DNA of 64,000 nt, taken from positions 13,361,752-13,425,751 of the forward strand of contig OY821742.1 in the NCBI GenBank assembly GCA_963682055.1, written 5' to 3'. The translations under genes were made by a program, and so were the position numbers. Positions 41,773 to 53,944 of the stretch are shown in pieces; within the stretch, counting starts at the first letter, position 1; every line of letters starts with the position of its first letter. Under the pieces are notes generated by a model. It saw only the letters and a list, made by a program, of their open reading frames with translations, was not told where the DNA came from and searched no databases. Source of the DNA: Primula veris (taxonomy: Eukaryota; Streptophyta; Magnoliopsida; Ericales; Primulaceae).

Positions 41773-44000
41773 CGTTATCAGCACTTTGTTTGCAAAGATT
41801 GGAATAAAAGCTAGGAGATTATAATATTTGTTCAAAGAATATGGTTTAAGCTCGAATACTGGGTTATAAACATACGGCGAAATTTTGAAGTCTTTTGTTC
41901 AATCGGCTTTCACCAAAATACCAGAAGGAATGTATAATTTTTTTTATCACTGTGATGGTAGAAAATTGCATGTGTAATTAGATTTGCTACTACATAAAAT
42001 TGAACCATCATGATTTATATATAAAATATGGATATAGTAGTGTTATGGTAGTGTTATTATATTATCTGCATGCTACGAATCAAAGACTATACACACATTA
42101 TTAATCAACCATATGATTGTACTACACTAAATTGAAAATTGATGTAGGGTTATATACTTATATGGTAGTTTGTCTTTACCAAGCGTTGCTACTGTTCGTA
42201 GTTCTTATGCGTTACCAATACATGGTTGTATGATTTAAAATTCACACATGAAAATCTATATGAAACACATAGTTAACATCACAGATTAAATTGGTATAAA
42301 TTGAATTGCTTACCCATGTTAAGTACAAAATTTATGTAATCTGATGGACTGAATACGTAACAAACTGAAACTCGTATGACCAGTTTATAACTCACTGTAA
42401 ATTATGGAATGTTCTGTTAAAACAATGAAGGACCATACTAAAACATTCCAGAAATTTTGAACTCTATATGTAATAACACTAAAACTGAAAGTATTAGTTT
42501 ACTGAAATTACACGCATGGTCCTGTAGTAATTACATGTATAAAAACAATATATATGTGTTATATAAGTCAATATTCGGTCTATAAATATTCACCCACATG
42601 CATATAGATATTTATTAAAAAGGCAAGTAAATTAAAATTGCATGTTAATTGAATAAATTGATATGTTTCCATGTAAATTTAACCACTTTGCATGTTAAAA
42701 ATTACCATATATAGAATTATTTGGTAATTAAAAATATATTGATTGCTTGCATATTAAAACTAAAAGGTATAGAATTACTTATATGGCAATAAACCATAGA
42801 TAATTGATTGATATCTTGTTAGCATAATCAACATATCTTTTGATATTACCATAGATATAAATATCACATATGCCAGTTAATTATTTGATTTGATCTAATT
42901 GATTGATTTGATTTGATATGATATAATTTGTGTGATTAATAATCCTGAATTGATTTAGTTTATCACCAAATCTATTGCATGATTGGATATATATCATGAA
43001 TATAATTTATACTTCCTTGTATATATATGTGGTTATCTACAATAGATATATTTGTTATTTATTGCCATGAATGGTAGAATTACGAAATCATATATATTCA
43101 CATTTAAGTTGAAAAATTATGAATCTTCCCTAAATAGGCTCGCCTATTTGGATACGATGTTTAGGAAAGATATAGGCGGAAGTCGATAGCCTAATGAGGT
43201 CGGGTTTTAAGTGGCACTCTTGCCCTCCACCCTCACTGTCTTTCCTGTTCGTTTTTCAAATAGAGCTACCGAAAGGGATTAACTAAACAATAATTTTTCC
43301 GAGTGTGTTTATATAGTGATGTATGTTTCGCTGAATTGATGTTTCAGTATCGAACCGTCGTTCGATCAATGAGAACCGAGTCACATGAGAAGCAAAACTA
43401 ATATTTTTCAACCTGTTGTTTCGAAAAAAAACTTTGTGCTTGTGCAAACCATAAACATATAAACCAATCGTTTTATATGATAAATAATCCAGAACTCCCA
43501 ACTCACGTTGGACGCCATTTATGATAAGAAAAATCGCAAAAGATACTTGCGAAATGACTGTATAAACGTTTATTTTAATCCGTCACTAGATGTTAGTCAC
43601 CCTGATGTGTGAAAATGTGATGCCCAATTTTTTTTTTTTGGATGCCATATTTGATGAGTAAAACACGAGTTTGTTGTTACTCTCGAGATGAATGCTAAGG
43701 CGTTGATTTTATTCCACCGTCACATTTGAGAAGTGATGGCATCTATGGTGAATAAATGTCTGAAATTGACATATTTGGAGCGATCATTCATCAAAATACT
43801 AGCTTGGAAAGCATATTCCATAAGCAGTATTGTGAATTTATATTCACTATGTTCATTTCCTTAATCGCCCATCTGTTTGCTGATGAGAAAATTGCCCCGA
43901 TGATTAGTTTTAATCCTATCGGGTCAATGGTGAATTGTTTGCCTGATATTAATGCTCTTCGTGGACATTTTTTTTCATGAACAATATGGTCTGTTGTCCC
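41773..44000 (+). other. Copia copy B leader and gag-region relic
   Basis: No open frame survives and no nucleocapsid CCHC motif was found. From about 43080 it parallels copy A from 19500. Confidence 0.45.
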
Positions 44001-47000
44001 AAAGCAAGAGATAATGCTCAAGGAGCCAACTCTATGCTATAAAGACAAAGATCATGTATGGTTACCCCTTAAATAGTTCAAAACTATTATAAAGGTGGAA
44101 AATCCGATGCTAATGTGGTTAAAGCTAACTGAAAGGAAACTCTTAAGACCCCCGATTTTGTGGCTCAAATGAGTTTGGTACCTTTCTTTATTGATTTTAA
44201 TAAATCATTGAGGCGATTTTTTGCTCATCTGGATTATATTTTTCCATTTGGATTATGATTTTTCCATTTGGATATACTTTTGGATTATGGTTTGCCTATT
44301 TACGAAATTTCTCGAATTAATTTAAAGTAATATTTGAGCAAATTCCTTTGACAAATGTGACAAAATTTTAAATTAAGAAACTTTAGGCAATACTTGTGGG
44401 GTAGTTGGTTTTATGGAAATAGTAAGTAACATTGTACCACATAATTTCACCAACTACTTGCCTAAAAGAGTACTCGTTGACAACGATTCTGGACCTGTCG
44501 TTCCAAATCGAAATCTTGATAAAACCAAATTGATTTGTCAAATATGAGGCCTTATACTCATGTAGGTCCTGCCGTACCTTGTTGAGTTATAAAATATTCG
44601 AGAAAACCAGTGTTATCTGGTAATAGTTCATGAAAGAATTAAAATTTCTTTACATAGCCTCCATTCAATACGACCAAAAGCGTATTTTAGAAGAGTTGAA
44701 ATGTGTTTCAAGTGGTTGCTACCACATTCTTTAAAGCATTTAAAGTTACCTTATCATTTCGCATGTCGTCAAATGATAAATGATTTAGATGCTAAGACAT
44801 GATTGTATGTACTATCATTCGCCTGTCGTCGATTAATAAGAGCATTTTAATATTGTGGCATTGACCGGATGAGATATTTTCGGGTCAAAAGACGATGCTT
44901 GATTTATAATCGCATCACATTTGGATTCTCTTTGATGATATATTTCGTGATTAATCCGAAATTCATGCCATTAATGCTCACTTTGAAAGACTAGTATGTG
45001 TAAAGATCACGAAATGGACTCGTAGAATTCTTGTAAAGAATTGAAGGAGTTATTGTGGACTTATCCAACCATAAGACATACCATAAATATAAATGGTTAT
45101 GATTGATGCATCGACAATAAGGTCATATTTTATTGTTGTCCACAGAAATGCAGCATTTCCTAAATTTTTAGCCCTATCATTAAGTTGATGGCTCATGATC
45201 CAGATTATCCTGAAAAGTCTAGTCGACTTGATAATGCCGAAGAGTAAAAATCGAAATTTCGATTTGTATTACTTGACTTTGGGAATTGAAATTGAACATA
45301 ATATTGATTATGCTCGACCCAAAATGGACTCACAGAAATTTTAAGCGGTTGAAAATGATTGCACGCATTATTTGGTGATGCGCACCTATATATATTTCTG
45401 TGTGGGATCACAATACATTGCATATTGCTGTATTGGTCCGTCTGAGGCCCATAGTCACTCAAAACACTAAATGCGTACTAGTTGGTTACTGGTTATGAGC
45501 CAGACGCCTCATATGCACGTGTGTTTGAGTGCTTAATATTTTGATTAAGCCGCTAAAGCATTCAAAATATGCACCTCTAAAAATCGGGGACATAAGTCGA
45601 TTATGAATCCCCTACCTATCATTTGATAGAGTAACCTTGACAAGCGATCTTATTACCGCATGATATGAGAAAGTGACATCATTAAGACTGTTCTCCCCAT
45701 CGTTAGGGGGATATTTGCATGTTACCGTTGATAAGGAACGACGTGAAGTAACGTGGCATAACCTACTCAGTCTTAGCTTGATCCCCAAAACTGCACTTAG
45801 TGATAAGTAAGTGCATAGACTCACTCAAGTCTAACTAAATGCCAAACGCATTTAATGACTTTATGAGATGTCACGAGATCATTTATACCTATTGCAAAAT
45901 GCTTGCAAGGATAGACGTCCCTGTCGGACGCCGTGTTCCTGTCGTAACACGTTGCTTTGGCCGAACCCGCCAAGCAAAGGACGCTGCCGTCGGCCGTCAG
46001 TCTGTCGTCCTTCCCGAGATATGAAGAAGTTGACAGGTTCTTAATTCCTTCATCCCCAGAGGTGGTGAACTGAAACTCGTTTATCGCACGAGATTATAAA
46101 GGATCTAGGAGATGTGTGATTCCTCCTCATCCTGACAATCATGAAATATCTGTCGATCATGATATCTTAGACGATATTGAAGCGAAACGAGACTGTCATT
46201 GATTACTTGTTCATTTATTCGGTGACGACTGATAATATGAGCAAATTGTGGCAGGGAACCATGTACCGTTGCCTGAAGTCAATATAGAATAGACTGGACT
46301 AATGGAAACTTGCAATCTATGTAGTCTCCTTAGCGAAAGTGTGTTCGGACCTGTTGCTCCAACACCACCAATGTTAAACGAGTTCGTTTATTTTGTTATT
46401 CGTAAGGAAGAGTGATGAGAATAATGAGATTATAGAATGCTCGCCTAGTAGAGCAAGTCTTCTCTCACACATTGGAATTGATTATGAAATGGTTTATTTA
46501 CTCGTAATGGATGTTATAACGGTCCCCTACTTTATCAGTTTAATAGTTTTTGGAAAACTGATAATGCAACATGTGATTGTGGTCACGATCTTATCTTTGT
46601 GGGGATTTAGACTAGAGATGTGGATAAAGGTCCTTGTGTGACTTCATAATGCTTGAATCAAGTAGTTCCTGACCACGGAACACGATCTCAATTAAATGAG
46701 ACGTTTAATATATGGATTAATATAATCCGAGCGGATGTGGTATACCCGCCTAAGTGAGTACTTGATTAGCTTGGGATACTTGAACAAATATTATGCCCTT
46801 GCGTGTTTTATTACGCGATCCATTTTTGGATTTGCCTTCGAGATGAAGGATCTTGGGAAGACACGGTAGTGACTCGGCCTAATGATCGAGTCCCGTAAAG
46901 ATTGAATCTAAGTCCATGATTCAGACTTCACCCAGAAAGTGTTATAACCTTTTAGTCATCATGACACTAAGTAGTCAAATTCTCCAATGATCGTTCGATC

Positions 47001-47640
47001 ACTAGACATTGATATAGACCCAGTCCGTCCCTGATGAGACGATGAAGAGATATTGAACCATGATGTTCATACATAAGTACAATAAGTGCATCATTGTACT
47101 TGGTCTAATGTACTAGGATGAACATCTCGTCTGCTATGAATGGTATAGCTCAACACAATATCGCGCTAACACGCTGCCATTGAAATGGCATAAAAGACAT
47201 TTTCCCATTACCTTTAGGTAACTGTGGATGAGGGCTTGTCTTATCCCATTTTGCGTGATCGAGTGTACCTACCCCATTCGGTACTCGAATTAACGCAAGC
47301 CTTTTTCGGTTATACCGATATCGGTTACTTATCAAACTTGCATAAGGGATATTCCTAATATGGTTATGTCTTTACCATTAGGAATAAGGCGATATCTTGG
47401 AGGTTTTGGAATGACTCCAAACGAATTACTATGATCTACTCGTGCTCTATGAAACGACTAGAGAGTGTATATGGCTTCGAGCTAGTATTAGCCATATTTG
47501 AATTACATATGCTCTGCCTCACGATCCAGATAAAACACTTGTCTTATTTGAGGATAACTTGTTGTTATCGATCAAGAGAGACATGACTAGATTATGCTAT
47601 TTAGCATTTCTCGCCGAAATAAATCTTCACATATGAAGTT
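44001..47640 (+). pseudogene. Copia copy B pol relic (integrase, reverse transcriptase, RNase H)
   Basis: Ignoring stops, the plus strand gives DNDSGPVVP-type wording near 44480, the integrase core start MVMIDAST near 45098, GIEIEH near 45285, ARIDVPVG at about 45908, VFGPVAPTPP at about 46345, a reverse-transcriptase stretch GIDYEMVYLLVMDVITV at about 46480-46530, MKDLGKTR at 46843, and LFEDN (RNase H) near 47555. Immediately after MKDLGKTR come stops at 46867, 46870, 46903 and 46909. The order is that of Copia (integrase before reverse transcriptase). It cannot encode an active enzyme. Confidence 0.75.
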
Positions 47641-48392
47641 TAAGAGAATCCAGTTGAATGCTCGTTCTATTGCATGTTAGATTTTCTTGCATCCAGTCGT
47701 GTGCAAGTAAATGAAGCATATAGTCGAATGCTCGTACTCTTTCTTGAAATATGAAATCCTTGCACCCAGTCGTGTGCAAGTGAGAGGGAGCATCCAGGTG
47801 AATGCTTATTGCACTAATTACTACTTAGTCAAAATTCTCACACCCTGTCGTGTGCAAGTGAGGGGGAGCATCCAGTCGCATGCTCGTGTACTCTTTTTGT
47901 CCTTAGACCAAAGTTTTTTCCCACTGGATTTTCGTTGGCAAGGTTTTTAGCGAGACACGTTCCCATCATATTTCACTTAAGATTGCCGAAATTAGGGGGA
48001 ATATCTTGTTGGATACTTTTTACCACTGTGTACTCTTTTGTCCTTCGACTAGAAGTTTTTCCCACTGGGTTTACTCTAGCAAGGTTTTGATGAGTCACCT
48101 GTTTTATGGTTGATCCCCTACTACTACCACTGTTGCACTCTTTTTCCTTCGATTAGAGATTTTCCCATTGGGTTTGCTCTGACAAGTTTTTGATGAGGCG
48201 CACTGTTTTGTGGTTAGTTAATTACATGGAATTTCAGCCAATATCATTCAGCTACACAGTTTCTCATATGTACCGATTTTGTCCCACACTGGGTTTTCCA
48301 GCTCTAAAGTTTTTATGTGTTTAGCACTGCGAATGAACTCGACTCAGATCGACAGCATGAAGATGAAGAAAGCAAGACATCCAAAAGAGAAG
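47640..48392 (+). repeat. Copia copy B 3' noncoding region: four hairpins and four CCCACTGGGTTT units
   Basis: Hairpins with six-base stems (GAGCAT-N8-ATGCTC or near) at 47644-47663, 47714-47733, 47788-47807 and 47866-47885, the last two following GTGCAAGTGAG(A/G)GGGAG. Then four degenerate units of about 110 bases (TTTTTCCCACTGGGTTT...GCAAGGTTTT), ending in AAAAGAGAAG before the LTR. Confidence 0.7.
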
Positions 48393-48574
48393 TATTGTAT
48401 GATATTATTGGACTCTTGGGCATTAGTTATAGTGGGCCTAAGTTGAGTTTTCTATCTTATATAACTCTAAGCTCTAGTATATAAATAAGGTTAGGGTCCA
48501 CTTGTATTGATGCATTCTGTTTAATAAAGACTCTGTTGTTGTCTCTCATATATCTCTCTCTATATCTATACATA

Positions 48575-48642
<68 letters not shown>

Positions 48643-48664
48643 TAAGCTAATATGTCACACAACA
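48393..48664 (+). repeat. 3' LTR of Copia copy B
   Basis: Same as the 5' LTR but lengthened to 272 bases by an AT microsatellite (about 48578-48640). Confidence 0.8.
48578..48640. repeat. AT microsatellite inside the LTR
   Basis: About 31 uninterrupted AT units; in the 5' LTR the same place has only about five. Confidence 0.95.
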
Positions 48665-48914
48665 ATCCCTTTTTATTAGCTTCCTTTTTCCTATATGAAT
48701 GAATTCTAGAGGTGCTTATTGGTAGTATGCAGCCAAAGGCTGCTTTCCCTAATGCAGCCAAGTCGTTCACTTTTGAAATATATGTCGTTTTTATATTTAT
48801 TTTTTTGATATTTTGGTTTTTAAAAATTTCACAAAATACAACTAAATCCAAAAAAGTTATAAGAATGTAAAACTTTTCGAAACTAAAAATAGTAGCATAT
48901 AACTTGTGCTAGCC

Positions 48915-48990
48915 CCCTTCCTCCGGATGATCAACTCACACATCCATCTTAATTAAAATATGCACATGGACCATTAATGCTTATCAATCT
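48915..48990 (-). repeat. dispersed repeat, inverted copy (right of Copia B)
   Basis: Complement of 17216-17290 (CACATCCATCTTAATTAAA and flanks). Confidence 0.6.
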
Positions 48991-49059
48991 CAATCAAATT
49001 AGTAATGACCATAGAAATGTGTATCTATAATTTATCATATATTGACAATTTGACATATC

Positions 49060-49490
49060 AAACTAGATTCTAGGGATTCAAATTTTTTAGAGTATATAAT
49101 GGACTCACATACTCTAAAATTCAATCTAACATATGAAATAAAAATAATCAAGTTGTCTAGATTGATACGTGAGTTTTGTAAAAAAAATTATATAATTTTA
49201 ATATACAAAATAAGATATATTAAAATCATTAACCTTTTTTTATTTATTTATTAATAATTAAGTTTAGGCTAGTTTCAAATAGTATTCTATAATTTTATTT
49301 GGTTTTTTATTGTGTTGTAAAGTTAGTTTTAATTTACAAGATCATAATTTATATTTTATATATTAAAATTATATAAAACAATTACAAAACTCATGCCTAA
49401 ATATAGACCATTGAATTGTTTTTACTTTATACGTTAGATTGAACTGTAGAGAATTTAAATTCAGATTAATTATAGATAAAGGAATTGGTA
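49060..49490. mobile_element. MITE with long diverged terminal inverted repeats
   Basis: The left arm, about 49070-49180 (TTCAATCTAACATATGAAAT, GAGTTTTGTAA), is repeated in inverse at about 49385-49490 (TACGTTAGATTGAACTGTAG). The arms are clearly diverged. No TSD fixed. Confidence 0.6.
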
Positions 49491-49498
49491 AAGCAGTG

Positions 49499-49499
<1 letters not shown>

Positions 49500-49534
<35 letters not shown>
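49500..49534. repeat. TA microsatellite
   Basis: About 17 TA units ending in CACACACA. Confidence 0.9.
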
Positions 49535-49543
<9 letters not shown>

Positions 49544-50702
49544 TATTCATTTTTTGAAGAGAAGGCCCTTTTTGTTTTTAAAAAAAAAAAGAAAAGAAAA
49601 ATTGAACCAACTATATTTTAAAAAAGGGGAGAACCCCAGTCAACCGAAGGCGGATATTACAAGAGCATACCAAACTCGTGGACTAACAGCACAACTCTAA
49701 GTACCTAACAATGCCGTCCTACAATCTCTTTTTTAGGTGATATACTAATAGAGTAATAGTTGCCTAGATATCAAACCAACTTACAGATTTAGGGTTTGGT
49801 AAAAGATTGTGATGTATGCCTCCTCATTTTTCAAAGTGTATGCTATCCATTTTGGGTAACTCATATATTAAGTGTCTTTTTTTCGCACATATTTTTAAGT
49901 GTCATTTCTGAAATTAGGAAAGGAAAATATGTTAGTATATAGTTAATAGTTATATGGGAGAATCATTGATTGTTACGGTAAGAAAAGGTAAGTCGAAGTT
50001 TCAAGATGATGTTACGCGTTTCGATTACAACGTCAGTTATAACTCAAGTTGTAACTAAATTCGTCCTGAATAGTAATTGAAAATAAAAATAAAAAGTGAA
50101 AATTGAAAATCGCCATCGGGTGCCACCCCAGCCACCCCTTGGGTGCGCCCCTGATTATGCTGATTATTAAAATCAACATTTCCTACTTTACAGCAAAAGA
50201 AAACGAAATTGATTTTGTTTAATGGATAGCTGTTATACTTGTCCCATAACATTTGACTGCTTGGTAAAATATTTGGTGTTGTGCTATCATCTCACCTGAA
50301 ATAATAATCTGTTTCTTTAAACATGGAAGACGTACGTATTTGGGATTTCCACGCCAAGAAAGGTACTGCTTTCTGTTCTGGCCGAGCCTCGACTTCCCCT
50401 TCATCTCTACACTGGCATCTGAAAAGTTGTATACGAGTGCTTGCGGTATTAAATAGTGGTTATCTGAATAAACAATACGTGAGTATGTAACCACCTAACA
50501 TTTTTTTTTAAAGCATCGGTTGTAATGCTTTTGTGAACTCTGTGGGGTTGTTTTTCTGTGTTAACTTTTTTTCTTTATTTTCTACCATCATTTAGTTTCA
50601 AATCTAATCTTCAATTGTACTATTAAGGACAGTCGGTGTGGATGTGATTGACCAAGGCACCAAAGGTATGGGGGCACCAACATTTATTTCTCGTACACTG
50701 TA
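49535..50702. other. intergenic, no supported gene
   Basis: 50105-50160 (CACCCCAGCCACCCCTTGGGTGCGCCCCTG) looks like one end of a nonautonomous hAT-type repeat. The minus-strand ORF at 50219-50494 has no recognised feature. Confidence 0.35.
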
Positions 50703-51083
50703 TCTTACTATTACTTTATATGAAAACCTCTTATAAAGTTTGAAACAACTAATAACTAAAAGACCCCTATAATTATAGAAATTACAAAAATAGCAAATAC
50801 TTAACTACTCCATGATTTAAAATTTAAAATAGGAAAAAATAACTTCTCTGCCTCTTATCTAATCTAACGTTTAATAATTAAAATCATAAACTACCATCAT
50901 TATTTCTCTTTCTTCTCTCCCTCTCTCCTGAAACTGGATTACACTTTATTTTCATTGAAAAATTTGTTCTCTCTCCTACATGTACTATTTTAATTGTTCC
51001 TCCATTCGTCAAATATTCTACCATAACGGGTTACATATATTTTTTTTTTGAATTCACACCCATTGGGTGGGCAGGTCCGCTAG
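50703..51083 (+). mobile_element. nonautonomous Helitron 1
   Basis: Starts TCTTACTATTAC after an A and ends in the CACCC-att-GGGTG hairpin (51057-51069) followed by CCGCTAG, then T. TC...CTAG ends, a subterminal hairpin and insertion between A and T are the Helitron signature. The middle has a CT-rich patch (CTCTTTCTTCTCTCCCTCTC) like Helitron 2. No ORF. Confidence 0.7.
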
Positions 51084-51094
51084 TGTATATATAA

Positions 51095-51470
51095 TATATA
51101 GACACACGAGATGTGAGATGTTACATGTATATCAATTTATACATCAATTTGAACATTTTTTTTTTTATAAAAACGTTGTAAATCAATATTTTATTAATGC
51201 AAATCTTTACGGTTTCACGGCGGAACATGTTTTTTTTTTTTCGAGATGTATAAGGACATGTTTTGAATTTTTAAATTTTACCATAATTTACAAAACATGT
51301 CATTATACATCTTGAAAAAAAAAATAAGATGCATATTTGTTTTCCCGTCGTGAAACCGTGGAGATTTGCATTAATCAAATCTTGATTTGGAGCGTTTTTG
51401 CAAAAAAAATATCCATTTTGGTATTTTTTATGGTGTCCATATAAACTCCCCATATGTGATATGTCTATAT
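51095..51470. mobile_element. foldback MITE abutting Helitron 1
   Basis: Arms of about 170 bases: ATATAGACACACGAGATGTG... on the left and, inverted, ATATAGACATATCACATATG... on the right. Shared inner phrases TTAATGCAAATCTTTACGGTTTCACGG and its complement, and TCGAGATGTATAAGGACATG and its complement. The two opposite ORFs here are mirror images of the arms, not genes. Confidence 0.7.
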
Positions 51471-52569
51471 ATATATGTGTGTGTGTATATTTTTTATTTT
51501 ATTTTATAATTAGTAACCCTCTTTTGAGGTAAACTTGTTTCGCAGGTGCTAGATTTCGAACATTGATGGTGAGCATAATATACTCGGATAGCTTATGTCT
51601 TGATGGGTTATAAAAAATTATTCATTTTTTTTTAATAAATAGAAAGACGCTTTTGGACTTTGTCATCAAACAACTTATCGGCCATACTATTCGTTAATGA
51701 AAAAAATATTTCACACCAAATGTTGTTGTCATTTGAGGTTTGCTTCGGGTCTCAAAATTATTTGAGACGGGTGAATGGCCTACAATTATTTAAGGTGTAA
51801 TGCCAATGTTAATTATTGCAACTAAAACAACTCGAAATGCGTTTTTTTAATCCAAAGTGAACCTTGACCTGGGTTGTCTAAAAAACCCGAAATATAACCG
51901 AAAACAGACCTAAACCGAGTCGGTGTGGTTTTGGTCCACTTCCCCTTAAATCAAAAATTGAAACCTAATCAAACCGAGAATTTTCTTCGGTTACGTACAC
52001 CAAAATTAACGAAACCGAATCAGGCGATGCCCATCATGTTTGGCAACATATTTTTTTGGTCAAACATCTCATTTATAAAATTTGTGACCAAAAGTCTTGA
52101 TTTTTAAAAGAGGCATTAGGACGTTTGGCAATAAATACAAAATTCCAGAGTTTATTAAAATTTCTGTCTAGTTTCAACTTTTTGATTCAAGATTTTTTTT
52201 ATATAAAAAATGACAACATACCGCTTGGAGATAAATATGCTAGAAAAAAGAGAGTAATTTGGCTAAAAGATTAGGAGTGTTTTTGCCCGCCCGTATATAT
52301 TTCATTAAACTCCCTAAAAAAATGGTGAATAAAGAAAAAAATTTCCAAATTTCCACTAAATAATTGGATTATTGATTTTTAGCTTTTAAGGATTATTTTG
52401 GCAAAACATCTGGATTTTTAAAAATCAAAAAAATTTTACAAACCAAACACATGGATTTTTCAGATTAAAAAAATGAACCTAAACGATTTGTTCCTAAACG
52501 ACCTAGCTCATTTTTGCCATTCCAATAATAACACGTGAAATTAGCAAGTCTTATAACTTAAGACCTAAA
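51471..52569. other. intergenic, no supported gene
   Basis: 51840-52020 has AACCGAG/CTTCGGTT wording like hAT subterminal repeats but no clear ends. Confidence 0.35.
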
Positions 52570-52965
52570 TATTTCGGCCTCGTTTGGTTGGATTTTATAA
52601 GTACAAAAGTGTACTTTTTGTTATTGAAGTCAAAAAGTATACTTACTAATATACTTATGAAGTAAGTATTTGTGAGTTTGTTTGGAAAACGTTTAATAAT
52701 TATATGGAGAGTGATGAGAAATAATTGATACTGGTATAATATTGCTCAAAAGTATAATTATTTGTAAAATAGGCTGCATTTTTCTAATACAAATAATTTT
52801 ATTCCACGCACAAACCGTACTTTAAAAGTACGAACCGTAATCTGGAAACTATGGTTTAAAGCTCTCTGAAAACCGTACTTCCGAAGTACGCGTACTTCCA
52901 AAGTACGGTCCGTACTTTGAAAGTACGGTTTATAGGAAGGTAAATTACCTTCCTGCCTCTGCGTA
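52570..52965. repeat. MITE-like segment with AAAGTACGG inverted motifs
   Basis: Starts GGCCTCGTTTGGTTGG, a phrase common at plant hAT MITE ends. 52810-52940 has about eight CCGTACTTT/AAAGTACGG motifs in both orientations. The right end is not fixed. Confidence 0.4.
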
Positions 52966-53004
52966 AAAAAAAAAAATCACAATTTTTCTTTTATATAAAA
53001 TAGA

Positions 53005-53760
53005 ATGGTCATGTTGCCATTTAACGAAGCAAATAAATTGTAATTATGTAACCATTTTATTTTGATTATTTTTAGAAGTATTTAGTCCGTAATGTAAGAA
53101 ATGGTTAACACTTGTAATCATACTTTTTCATGTACATACGAGAGTTTTACGCCCGTTGCAATATGATACTATGGCTGTTTTCTTTCATTTGGCTTGTCAT
53201 GTTGCCTTTTGTGAAGAAAATAAGTTGTGGGTAATACTTTTAGTTTTATTATTTTTACAAGTATCTAGTACGTCATGCAAGATATGTGTAACACTTGAAA
53301 TCATATTTTTTCATATACATATGAGAGTTTTACGACTGTTGCAATATTCTATCATGACTGTTTTTTTACATTTGCCTGGTTATGTTGCTTTTTTGTGAAG
53401 CAAATAAGTTATGATTTAGTGATTGTTTAAGTTTGATTCTTTTTACAAGTATTTAGTACGTCATGCTAGAAATGTGTAATACTTGAAATCATATTTTTTC
53501 ATGTACATACGAGAGCTTTACGACCGTTGCAATATTGTATCATGACTTTTTTTTTTATACTTGGCTGATTATTTTGCGTTTTTTTGAAGCAAATAAGTTA
53601 TGATTTAGTGATTTTTTTAGTTTGATTATTTTTACAGGTATTTAGTCCGTCATACAAGGAATGTATAACACTTGACAAAATGCATTTTTCACGTACATAC
53701 AAGATACTTACGATCATTTCAATATGGTACTCTGGGCTGATTATTAGCTATCTTATTTTG
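53005..53760 (+). repeat. satellite-like tandem array, four units of about 187 bp
   Basis: The phrase CATGTACATACGAGAGTTTTACG recurs at about 53139, 53323, 53511 and 53701 (variants), with the same flanking order each time. Units are clearly diverged. Confidence 0.8.
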
Positions 53761-53944
53761 TGTGTATAAATTCATTTATTAGTTGTAGTTGCCAATGTTG
53801 TTGAATGAAACAGACTTCGAAAAAGTTATTAAATGTACATGGAACATTAAATAAAGAAATTAACTCAACATTAAACATTACATAAATTTCATAAAATACT
53901 ACATTAATTACATAAAAGAGTACCTTACATAAATAACTAATCGC

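Larger units (their letters stand above)
41559..48664 (+). mobile_element. Copia-family LTR retrotransposon copy B, full length but coding-dead
   Basis: LTRs 41559-41772 and 48393-48664, ends TGTTG...CAACA, flanks ATCCA (41554-41558) and ATCCC (48665-48669). Length 7.1 kb. The internal region can be read against Copia pol in order (integrase, reverse transcriptase, RNase H), but stops occur throughout. It provides the unoccupied site for the hAT insertion in copy A (near 45465). Confidence 0.85.

Noticed and set aside
45839..46024. Open frame with ARIDVPVG, possible small gene
   Set aside because: Matches the linker between integrase and reverse transcriptase of Copia pol; also found broken in copies A and C.
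48725..48775. GCAGCCaaaGGCTGC hairpin as a microRNA precursor
   Set aside because: Stem too short for a plant precursor and no extended pairing seen.
51067..51453. Two opposite ORFs with similar peptides
   Set aside because: They lie on the two arms of a foldback MITE, which makes similar peptides on both strands.
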